This document shows positions 1-6,209 of a DNA stretch of 9,111 bases, piece after piece. Position 1 is the first letter of the stretch. The number at the start of each line of letters is the position of its first letter. The notes under the pieces were generated by a model that saw only the letters and a program-made list of their open reading frames with translations, had not been told where the DNA came from and did no database searches. Both the position numbers and the translations under genes were made by a program. This stretch comes from CAZDCZ01 sp964504155 (GTDB lineage: Bacteria; Bacteroidota; Bacteroidia; Bacteroidales; UBA12077): positions 1-9,111 of the forward strand of contig CAZDCZ010000100.1 of the NCBI GenBank assembly GCA_964504155.1, in the 5' to 3' direction.

Positions 1-63
1 TTCAAAACACAGCAAATATAAAATTTTAATAAATTTATTTCCACAACTTTTTAAATTGATCCT

Positions 64-110
64 AAAAAACGAAACACTATCTATAAATTAAAGATAGTGT
101 TTCGTTTTTT
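64..110 (-). terminator. Bidirectional intrinsic terminator after serS
   Basis: Positions 64-82 (AAAAAACGAAACACTATCT) and 92-110 form a perfect 19-bp inverted repeat with a 9-nt AT-rich loop at 83-91. Each strand reads an A-run, a stem and a six-T run, so the hairpin can terminate in both directions. It lies 20 nt beyond the serS stop on the minus strand. Its symmetry suggests that it also serves a plus-strand gene ending left of the window. Bases 1-63 contain no coding signal that I can see. Confidence 0.9.
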
Positions 111-130
111 CTTTATTTTGTTTTATTCCC

Positions 131-1405
131 TTAATCGATAATATCGAATCCGGTATATTTTCTTAGTACTTTAGGAACAATAATACCATCGGGAGTTTGA
201 TTGTTTTCTAATAAAGCTGCCATAATTCTAGGTAATGCTAATGCACTTCCATTTAGGGTATGAGCAAGAAGTGGTTTTTTCTCTCCATCTTTCTTATATC
301 GTAATTTTAATCTATTTGCCTGAAACGATTCAAAATTCGAAACTGAACTTACTTCAAGCCATTTATCTTGAGCGGCAGAATATACTTCGAAATCGAAGGT
401 TAAAGCAGAGGTAAAACTTAAATCGCCACCACATAAACGCAAAATTCTGTATGGTAATTCCAGACTATTTACAAGATTTTCGACATGCTTAACCATTTCG
501 TCGAGAGTATTGTATGATTTTTCAGGGTTTTGAATCTGCACAATCTCAACTTTATCGAACTGATGCAATCTGTTTAAACCTCTTACATCTTTACCATAAG
601 ACCCGGCTTCGCGTCTAAAACATGGAGTATATGCAGTATATTTTATAGGAAAATCGCTCTCTTTAAGAATTTGGTCACGGAAAATATTTGTAACCGGAAC
701 TTCGGCTGTAGGAATTAAATATAAATTATCTTCTGTAACATGATACATCTGACCTTCTTTATCGGGCAGTTGACCTGTTCCAAATCCGGAAGCTTCGTTA
801 ACCATTAATGGAGGAATTACTTCTTTATATCCGGCATCGGATGCCATATCAAGAAAATAACTAATTAAAGCTCTTTGAAATTTCGCCCCTTTACCTTTAT
901 ATACAGGAAATCCACTACCGGTAATTTTATTCCCTAATTCAAAATCTATAATATCATACTTCTTTGCAAGTTCCCAATGTGGAATATCCTCATCTTTAGA
1001 AGTAATCATTACACCACCTTCTTTAATAGTAATATTATCATTATCGCTATTACCGGCCGGAACCGATTCATGTGGAACATTTGGAACAAGCACTAAAAGA
1101 CTATTAAGCTCATTATCAATGCCATTTTGTTCATCGAGCTTCTTTTTAATATTTTCTTTTAAATCGGAAGTTTTTTGCTTAGCTTTATTAGCCACATCAA
1201 TTTGTCCATTCTTAAACAAAATACCAATTTCTTTCGATATTTTATTCAATTCATTCTGTAAATCATCAGCATCTTTCTGAACTAATCGGCGTTGCTTATC
1301 AAGTTCTATAATTTTATTGATTATATCTTGAGCATCAAATTTTTTTATTTTTAATCGCTCAATAATAAAATCTTTATTTTCCTTAATAAATTTTAAGTTA
1401 AGCAT
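131..1405 (-). CDS. serS: Seryl-tRNA synthetase (class II)
   Basis: This cytoplasmic enzyme charges tRNA-Ser (and tRNA-Sec where present) with serine, using ATP through seryl-adenylate. The 424-residue length is normal for the family. Residues 1-105 are Lys/Glu/Leu-rich and form the antiparallel coiled-coil arm that grips the long variable arm of tRNA-Ser. The class II core follows: the serine-binding TAE triad at 233-235 (PTAEVPVTN), motif 2 with FRREAGS at 263-269 and RLHQFDKVE at 279-287, and motif 3 LNGSALALPR at 384-393. The usual SSCS before the FQANR segment reads SSVS, and motif 3 has ALALPR where many bacteria have GLAVGR; I take both as lineage variants because every catalytic element is present. 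The ATG start at 1403-1405 gives the expected MLNLKFIKEN N-terminus. The gene lies downstream of rpmA, separated by a terminator hairpin, and ends at its own strong terminator. Confidence 0.97.
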   Translation of the reverse strand: MLNLKFIKENKDFIIERLKIKKFDAQDIINKIIELDKQRRLVQKDADDLQNELNKISKEIGILFKNGQIDVANKAKQKTSDLKENIKKKLDEQNGIDNELNSLLVLVPNVPHESVPAGNSDNDNITIKEGGVMITSKDEDIPHWELAKKYDIIDFELGNKITGSGFPVYKGKGAKFQRALISYFLDMASDAGYKEVIPPLMVNEASGFGTGQLPDKEGQMYHVTEDNLYLIPTAEVPVTNIFRDQILKESDFPIKYTAYTPCFRREAGSYGKDVRGLNRLHQFDKVEIVQIQNPEKSYNTLDEMVKHVENLVNSLELPYRILRLCGGDLSFTSALTFDFEVYSAAQDKWLEVSSVSNFESFQANRLKLRYKKDGEKKPLLAHTLNGSALALPRIMAALLENNQTPDGIIVPKVLRKYTGFDIID

Positions 1406-1432
1406 ATAATATTTATGTTATGGTTAATAAAT

Positions 1433-1479
1433 AAAAAAATCTCCATCAGTAATACAAATTATGTAAAACTGAGGAGATT
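1433..1479 (-). terminator. Intrinsic terminator of the rplU-rpmA operon
   Basis: On the minus strand, AATCTCC-TCAGT (plus positions 1468-1479) pairs with ACTGA-T-GGAGATT (1438-1450). The 12-bp stem has one bulged base at 1445 and a 17-nt loop, and is followed directly by a run of T residues (complement of the A-run 1433-1439). This is a classic rho-independent terminator, 19 nt past the rpmA stop. It ends only 27 nt before the serS start codon, so it also sits in the serS leader region. Confidence 0.85.
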
Positions 1480-1498
1480 AAATTTAAATTAAATATCT

Positions 1499-1759
1499 TT
1501 AATTTTCGAAAGGGATAACAGATACAAAAGATTTGTTATCGCGTTTTTTTCTAAATTCAATAGTACCATTAACTAATGCATATAAAGTATGATCTTTCCC
1601 CATACCAACATTTAAGCCAGGATTGTGTTTTGTTCCTCTTTGACGAACAATAATATTTCCTGCTTTTGCATTTTGTCCTCCAAAAAGTTTCACTCCTAAT
1701 CGTTTACTTTCCGAGTCGCGTCCATTTCTAGAACTACCAGCTCCTTTTTTATGTGCCAT
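1499..1759 (-). CDS. rpmA: 50S ribosomal protein L27
   Basis: L27 is a structural protein of the large ribosomal subunit whose flexible N-terminus reaches towards the peptidyl transferase centre. The 86-residue protein begins MAHKKGAGSSRNGRDSESKR, the family hallmark, and the central segment contains RQRGTK, NPGLNVG and GKDHTLYAL. The N-terminus starts directly at MAHKKG, so there is no cleaved leader of the kind found in Firmicutes. The ATG follows the rplU stop by 19 nt on the same strand, the standard rplU-rpmA pair, and a terminator hairpin follows its stop. Expression probably comes from the promoter before rplU. Confidence 0.98.
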   Translation of the reverse strand: MAHKKGAGSSRNGRDSESKRLGVKLFGGQNAKAGNIIVRQRGTKHNPGLNVGMGKDHTLYALVNGTIEFRKKRDNKSFVSVIPFEN

Positions 1760-1778
1760 GTCTTAAACTATTTTTTAA

Positions 1779-2090
1779 TTAAGCAAGAATATCTTCTATC
1801 TGAATTTGAGTTAGATATTGTCTGTGACCATTTCTAACTTTATATCCTTTTCTTCTCTTTTTCTTAAATACAATTACTTTATCGCCTTTTTCATGCGACA
1901 AAATCTTTGCAGTAATTTTAGCGTCTTTTACATTAGGTGCGCCAACTTTAACCTTTCCATCATTATCTACTAATAAAACCTTGTCGAACTCAACACTCGA
2001 ACCTTCTTCACCTTCTAAACGGTGAACAAAAATTTTATTTTCCTTCTCAACCTTAAATTGTTGTCCTGCTATATCTACAATTGCGTACAT
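1779..2090 (-). CDS. rplU: 50S ribosomal protein L21
   Basis: L21 is a large-subunit ribosomal protein that binds 23S rRNA. The 103-residue length is typical, and the sequence shows the family N-terminus MYAIVDIAGQQFKVEK, the basic KKKRRKGYKVRNGHRQ segment near residues 76-91 and the C-terminal QIQIEDI. The ATG at 2088-2090 is well supported, because the only strong promoter lies just upstream at 2129-2160. The resulting 5' untranslated region of roughly 30 nt leaves little room for a structured autoregulatory leader. It is the first gene of a two-gene operon with rpmA. Confidence 0.98.
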   Translation of the reverse strand: MYAIVDIAGQQFKVEKENKIFVHRLEGEEGSSVEFDKVLLVDNDGKVKVGAPNVKDAKITAKILSHEKGDKVIVFKKKRRKGYKVRNGHRQYLTQIQIEDILA

Positions 2091-2128
2091 GATATAATAT
2101 TTTCTGTTACTTACATTATTTGGAAATG

Positions 2129-2160
2129 CAAAAGTATAAAAGTTTATCTTATTAGCAAAA
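2129..2160 (-). promoter_or_regulatory. Bacteroidota-type promoter of rplU-rpmA
   Basis: On the minus strand a -33 element TTTTG (plus 2156-2160) is followed after exactly 19 nt by TACTTTTG (plus 2129-2136), a perfect match to the TAnnTTTG -7 consensus of the Bacteroidota primary sigma factor. The box ends about 38 nt before the rplU ATG. Both elements and their spacing fit the known consensus, which makes this the best-supported promoter in the window. The rest of the divergent gap 2091-2336 is AT-rich; besides the two promoters I see only a short 7-bp inverted repeat at 2233-2252. Confidence 0.85.
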
Positions 2161-2288
2161 TTCTTTTACACTTTCTTAATATATATTTTTAAAAAGTTAT
2201 GCAAAATTAATATGATTAATATAAAATCCAAAAACAATTTACATTAATTGTTAAAAAAACTTAACACAAGGACATCTCTTTTCAAAAG

Positions 2289-2320
2289 TTTTATTCAAAC
2301 CAAAATAATGAATATCTTTG
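2289..2320 (+). promoter_or_regulatory. Promoter of the mutL-rhomboid cluster
   Basis: TATCTTTG at 2313-2320 matches the Bacteroidota -7 consensus TAnnTTTG exactly. The -33 position 20 nt upstream reads TTTT (2289-2292) instead of TTTG, so this half is weaker. The -7 box ends only 16 nt before the ATG at 2337, so the transcript would have a leader of about 10 nt or less. Confidence 0.7.
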
Positions 2321-2336
2321 TGCAAAAATATTTATT

Positions 2337-2618
2337 ATGGCAAGATTTTTTTATTTACCAAAAAACAAAAAGTTCAACTTTACAACAAGATATTACGACA
2401 AACAAAAAGAAGAACTTGAGAAAAGAATAAAAGCTGCAAAAGCAGAATCAGGACAATTAAGTTCCGAAGAACAGAAAAACAATTATGTGCCTAATATTAA
2501 AGGTCAGATGAATGGATATTTTAAAAGACCGGTTAAAGAAAAAAAACAATCGTACATACGATTGATATTAATATTAATTGTGCTATTTACGATTGTATAT
2601 TTTTTATTATTTCGTTAA
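2337..2618 (+). CDS. Small tail-anchored membrane protein preceding mutL
   Basis: This 93-residue protein has no known function. It begins MARFFYLPKNKKFNF and continues with a conserved-looking TRYYD, a charged probably helical segment (residues 22-47, Lys/Glu-rich), a basic stretch FKRPVKEKKQ at 62-71, and one hydrophobic C-terminal helix at about 74-92 ending in Arg. This is a tail-anchored layout: a cytoplasmic basic N-terminal part and a single transmembrane segment with almost no residues beyond it. From memory, Bacteroidota genomes carry similar proteins with an N-terminal KxPKNKKFxYxPRYYD signature, sometimes mislabelled riboflavin synthase subunit beta; nothing here resembles a riboflavin synthase. 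The ATG is chosen because the promoter -7 box ends 16 nt before it and the signature starts there. mutL begins 12 nt after its stop, so the two are probably co-transcribed. Confidence 0.85.
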   Translation: MARFFYLPKNKKFNFTTRYYDKQKEELEKRIKAAKAESGQLSSEEQKNNYVPNIKGQMNGYFKRPVKEKKQSYIRLILILIVLFTIVYFLLFR

Positions 2619-2630
2619 AATACATTTTTA

Positions 2631-4463
2631 ATGACTGACATTATTCAACTATTGCCCGACTCTGTTGCAAACCAAATAGCTGCGGGAGAAGTAATTCAAA
2701 GACCGGCATCGGTTGTAAAAGAACTTGTAGAGAATTCTGTTGATGCCCAAGCTAATTCAATAACAATTAATATTAAAGATGCTGGAAAAACTTTAATACA
2801 AATTATTGATAATGGGAATGGCATGTCGGAAACTGATGCCCGTTTATCGTTTGAACGACATTCTACTTCGAAAATACGAAAAGCTGAAGATTTATTTGCC
2901 ATAAGAACTATGGGGTTTAGAGGAGAAGCTCTTGCTTCTATCGCGGCAATTGCCAGTGTAGAATTAAAAACAAAAACTTATAATACCGACATTGGAACTT
3001 GCATTAATATTGAAGCTTCGGAAATAAAAAACCAGGCACCTGTTAGTACTCCCACAGGAACTAGCTTTTCGGTTAAAAATTTGTTTTTTAATGTGCCTGC
3101 ACGAAGAAAATTCCTTAAAAAAAATGTAACAGAATTTAATCATATAATTAATGAATTTCAACGAATAACATTAACTCATCCCGAAATAGAATTCCGATTG
3201 TTTCATAACAATTCAGAAGTATTTCATTTAATAAAATCGAATAAACGACAAAGGATTATTAATATATTTGGGAAAAAGACTAACCAAAATCTTATTACCA
3301 TACAAACAGAAACAAGCATTATTAATATCGATGGTTTTATTGGGAAACCCGAATATGCTAAGAAAAGATTCGGAGAGCAATTCTTTTTTATAAATAATAG
3401 ATTTATGCGTAATCCATATTTACATAAAGCTATTATGAATGCATATACCGACATATTACCACACGACACCATTCCTTCGTATTTTATTAATTTAGAAGCA
3501 GACCCCAATACAATAGATATTAATATTCATCCTACAAAAACAGAAATAAAATTTGAAGACCAACAAGCTGTTTGGCAAATTTTACATGCTGCAGTAAAAC
3601 AATCGCTCGGGAAAAACAATATTGTTCCATCTATTGACTTTAATCAAGAAAAGAATTTTTCAATTTCATCGTTAACAAAAGATACTGAAATTCGTCAACC
3701 ATCGATAGAAATTAATCCCCGATATAACCCATTCGAAGAAGTAAAAAAATCGTTCAATACAAATAAAGACAATATAAACAATTGGGAAAAACTTTACGAT
3801 AGTTTCGAAAACGAAAATCCTGAAAAAGAAGATAGGCAACTAAGCACTCTTTTATCGACAAATATTAATATCAACTCAAAGAATTCTGAAAACAATAGTA
3901 TAAGCAATAATTTTTTTCAATTTAAAAACAAGTATATACTAACTCCCATAAAATCGGGATTAATGCTAATAAACCAGAAAAGAGCACATGAAAGAATTTT
4001 ATTTGAGAAATATATGCTTACATTAGAAAACGAAACTTCAATTACTCAAAAAAGTTTATTCCCTAATACTATAAACCTAACACCTATTGAATACTCGATA
4101 ATTATTAATATTCTTGACGAAATAAATTCTTTAGGGTTCGAGATTATAGATAATGGAAACAATTCGATAACAGTAAACGGAATGCCTGCAGATACTAACA
4201 ATAAAGAACCTAAATTAATAATAGACCAACTATTATTCGAATATCAAAATTCGGAAATAGATATTAAAACAAAAGAAAAAGAAAAAATAGCAGAAGCCTT
4301 AGCTAAAGCTTCTGCCATTGGATATAATCAAACTCTATGCAATAAAGAGATGATGGAAATTATTGATATGCTTTTTGCATGTTCATCGCCAAATTATTCT
4401 CCATCAGGGAAAAAAATAATATCGATAATAAGCACCAACGATATAGAAAAAAGTTTCTTATAA
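2631..4463 (+). CDS. mutL: DNA mismatch repair protein MutL
   Basis: MutL is an ATP-driven dimer that links MutS mismatch recognition to strand removal. The 610-residue protein has a complete GHKL ATPase domain: KELVENSVDA with catalytic Glu31 and Mg-binding Asn35, DNGNG at 60-64, GFRGEALASI at 95-104, and the transducer motif LFFNVPARRKFLKK at 151-164. Residues about 335-425 form an Asn/Ser/Lys-rich linker containing YNPFE (365-369) and NWEKLY. The C-terminal dimerisation domain spans about 430-610. Its endonuclease motif DQHAxxExxxxE is present only as NQKRAHERILFE (448-459). The region matching the ACR motif reads AKASAIGY (558-565), and the CPHGRP-like site reads SPSGKK (590-595), so the metal-dependent nickase function is doubtful. 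The gene lies 12 nt after the small membrane gene and 18 nt before the first rhomboid. Confidence 0.97.
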   Translation: MTDIIQLLPDSVANQIAAGEVIQRPASVVKELVENSVDAQANSITINIKDAGKTLIQIIDNGNGMSETDARLSFERHSTSKIRKAEDLFAIRTMGFRGEALASIAAIASVELKTKTYNTDIGTCINIEASEIKNQAPVSTPTGTSFSVKNLFFNVPARRKFLKKNVTEFNHIINEFQRITLTHPEIEFRLFHNNSEVFHLIKSNKRQRIINIFGKKTNQNLITIQTETSIINIDGFIGKPEYAKKRFGEQFFFINNRFMRNPYLHKAIMNAYTDILPHDTIPSYFINLEADPNTIDINIHPTKTEIKFEDQQAVWQILHAAVKQSLGKNNIVPSIDFNQEKNFSISSLTKDTEIRQPSIEINPRYNPFEEVKKSFNTNKDNINNWEKLYDSFENENPEKEDRQLSTLLSTNININSKNSENNSISNNFFQFKNKYILTPIKSGLMLINQKRAHERILFEKYMLTLENETSITQKSLFPNTINLTPIEYSIIINILDEINSLGFEIIDNGNNSITVNGMPADTNNKEPKLIIDQLLFEYQNSEIDIKTKEKEKIAEALAKASAIGYNQTLCNKEMMEIIDMLFACSSPNYSPSGKKIISIISTNDIEKSFL

Positions 4464-4481
4464 ACAAAAATATTAATTTTT

Positions 4482-5225
4482 ATGATAGATTTAAAAAGCG
4501 GATTCAGAAATACCCCCCCGGTTGTAAAAAATTTAATAATAATAAATGTTCTATTTTTATTAGCAAGTTTTACAATAAACACAGTATTCAATGGCAGGTT
4601 AGAACATACTCTTGGTTTATTCTTTTTTAAATCGGAACAGTTTCACCCATACCAAATTGTTACTCACATGTTTATGCATGGAGGAATCGGGCATTTATTT
4701 TTTAATATGTTTGCATTATGGATGTTCGGACGAGTTCTTGAAACAGTATGGGGACCAAAACGATTTTTTATTTACTATTTTGTTACCGGACTTGGAGCCA
4801 TATTAGTTCATACAGCTGTAAATTATATTCATTACCTCTCTATTGTTAATAATTTATCTCCCGAACTTGTTCAAATTGTAATAGAAAAAGGACATGATGC
4901 ATTACTTAATTATCAGAACTTTACTAACCCCGAAATGGCAAAGCTAAATATTATTCTTAACACACCTACAATTGGAGCATCGGGAGCCGTTTTTGGAGTA
5001 TTGCTTGCATTCGGAATGCTTTTCCCAAATACCGAATTAATGTTATTATTCCCTCCTATTCCAATAAAAGCCAAATACTTTGTTATTATTTACGGTGTAT
5101 TAGAATTAGTTCTTGGATTATCGCAACAAGGAAGTAACATTGCACATTTTGCACATCTTGGCGGCATGCTATTTGGATACATACTTATTAAATATTGGAA
5201 TAGTAAAAAAAACACTTTTTACTAG
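4482..5225 (+). CDS. Rhomboid family intramembrane serine protease
   Basis: Rhomboids are polytopic membrane proteases that cut transmembrane segments of other proteins. This 247-residue protein has the full catalytic set: HGGIGHLFFN (66-75) with the conserved His71 and Asn75 of the oxyanion region, GASGAVFG with nucleophile Ser167, and AHFAHLGG with the general base His225 in the last helix. Hydrophobic helices lie near 18-36, 57-83, 94-113, 164-181, 198-214 and 219-237, fitting a six-helix core. An unusually long loop (about 114-160) separates the third helix from the Ser helix. The N-terminal NTPPVVKNLIIIN is encoded across a run of seven C residues (4513-4519). The ATG lies 18 nt after the mutL stop; a second rhomboid follows after 22 nt. 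The substrate is unknown. Confidence 0.93.
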   Translation: MIDLKSGFRNTPPVVKNLIIINVLFLLASFTINTVFNGRLEHTLGLFFFKSEQFHPYQIVTHMFMHGGIGHLFFNMFALWMFGRVLETVWGPKRFFIYYFVTGLGAILVHTAVNYIHYLSIVNNLSPELVQIVIEKGHDALLNYQNFTNPEMAKLNIILNTPTIGASGAVFGVLLAFGMLFPNTELMLLFPPIPIKAKYFVIIYGVLELVLGLSQQGSNIAHFAHLGGMLFGYILIKYWNSKKNTFY

Positions 5226-5247
5226 AAAACAAAAAAAACATAAGGAT

Positions 5248-6126
5248 ATGAGTATAATTGATGAAATTAAACAATCGTTTAAAAACGGAAACACCTTAAT
5301 AAAACTTATTTATTTAAATCTTGCCGTCTTTTTGGCAGTAAAAATTGTTACAATAGTTTATTTTCTATTTAACATTCAAGGCTCAAGTTTTTCTTTAGTT
5401 AATTTATTAGCATTACCTGCCGACATTCATAGCTTAACATATAAGCCATGGACAATTTTTACTTATATGTTTCTGCATGAAGGATTTATACATATTCTGT
5501 TTAATATGTTGTGGTTATTTTGGTTTGGTCAAATTTTTCTTCGTTTTCTAAACGAAAAAAACCTGTTAAGCTTATACATTGTTGGAGGTTTATTTGGTGG
5601 TTTTTTATATGTTTTATCTTATAATATATTTCCGGTATTTAACCCTACAACATCAATTGCATTAGGTGCTTCGGCTTCAGTTATGGCAATTGTAATTGCA
5701 ACTTCGGTTTATGCTCCTAACTACACAATTAACTTAATGTTTATTGGGCCGGTAAAATTAAAATACATAGCTCTTTTTTCAATAGTTCTCGATATTTTAA
5801 GTATTCCAACATCTAATTCCGGAGGACATATTGCCCATTTAGGAGGAGCGTTATTTGGTTTTATTTATATTTCGCAATATCGAAAAGGGAAAAATATAAC
5901 TAAAGGTTTTGGTAATATTATGGATAAAATTTTTTCTTTATTTAAACCAAAAAGCAAATTTAAAGTTACTTACAAACGCCCAATGACCGATATTGAATAT
6001 AATAAAACAAAAGCTGAAGAACAAAAATATGTAGATAAAATTCTCGAAAAAATTGCACAGAAAGGATATAACAGTCTATCGAAAAAAGAAAAAGAATTAT
6101 TATTTAAAATGAGTAATAAAAAATAA
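5248..6126 (+). CDS. Second rhomboid family protease with C-terminal cytoplasmic domain
   Basis: This is a 292-residue rhomboid paralogue in tandem with the previous gene. Catalytic residues are Ser142 in GASAS and His197 in AHLGG; HEGFIHILFN at 77-86 supplies the conserved His82 and Asn86. The usual GxSG signature is changed to GASA, yet the nucleophile and base remain, so activity is plausible. Six hydrophobic helices occupy about residues 19-210. After a basic segment, a soluble tail (about 244-289: RPMTDIEY, then a Lys/Glu-rich helix with YVDKILEKIAQKGYNSLSKK and ELLFKMS) resembles DUF6576, the C-terminal domain that I recall from Bacteroidota rhomboids. I chose the ATG at 5248, giving MSIIDEIKQSF. 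A start at 5113 would add 45 residues translated from inside the upstream gene in another frame. The gap to the upstream stop is 22 nt. Confidence 0.9.
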   Translation: MSIIDEIKQSFKNGNTLIKLIYLNLAVFLAVKIVTIVYFLFNIQGSSFSLVNLLALPADIHSLTYKPWTIFTYMFLHEGFIHILFNMLWLFWFGQIFLRFLNEKNLLSLYIVGGLFGGFLYVLSYNIFPVFNPTTSIALGASASVMAIVIATSVYAPNYTINLMFIGPVKLKYIALFSIVLDILSIPTSNSGGHIAHLGGALFGFIYISQYRKGKNITKGFGNIMDKIFSLFKPKSKFKVTYKRPMTDIEYNKTKAEEQKYVDKILEKIAQKGYNSLSKKEKELLFKMSNKK

Positions 6127-6209
6127 TTTTCATCAAAAGAAGTTTAAAATCATTTTTTAGATACAAAATAATTCTTAATTTTATTTTAGACTTAATAAAA
6201 AAGCAACTT

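Noticed and set aside
1..63. Possible DnaA-box-like or promoter sequence at the left edge (TTTCCACAA near 40-48)
   Set aside because: It differs from the DnaA box TTATCCACA at two positions, is single and has no supporting context.
2233..2252. Inverted repeat AACAATT-6 nt-AATTGTT upstream of the mutL cluster promoter as an operator
   Set aside because: Only seven base pairs of AT-rich sequence; such repeats are expected by chance in this base composition, and no regulator gene is nearby.
2248..2430. 60-codon plus-strand reading frame overlapping the small membrane protein gene
   Set aside because: It starts upstream of the promoter -7 box and overlaps the better-supported 2337-2618 gene in another frame. 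Its translation has no recognisable features.
2337..2618. Riboflavin synthase subunit beta as the product of the small gene before mutL
   Set aside because: The 93-residue protein is tail-anchored in the membrane and shows no lumazine or riboflavin synthase motif. I regard that name as a known misannotation of the family.
2696..3508. Three minus-strand reading frames inside mutL
   Set aside because: They are antisense shadows of a complete, motif-rich mutL gene and their translations resemble no protein family.
5113..5247. N-terminal extension of the second rhomboid to an ATG at 5113
   Set aside because: The extra 45 residues come from the other-frame reading of the catalytic His region of the first rhomboid. 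The ATG at 5248 gives a normal rhomboid N-terminus and operon spacing.
6165..6191. A/T-only imperfect hairpin between the second rhomboid and the EEP gene as a terminator
   Set aside because: The stem is AT-only with a two-base bulge and no clear T-run follows, so it is not convincing as an intrinsic terminator.
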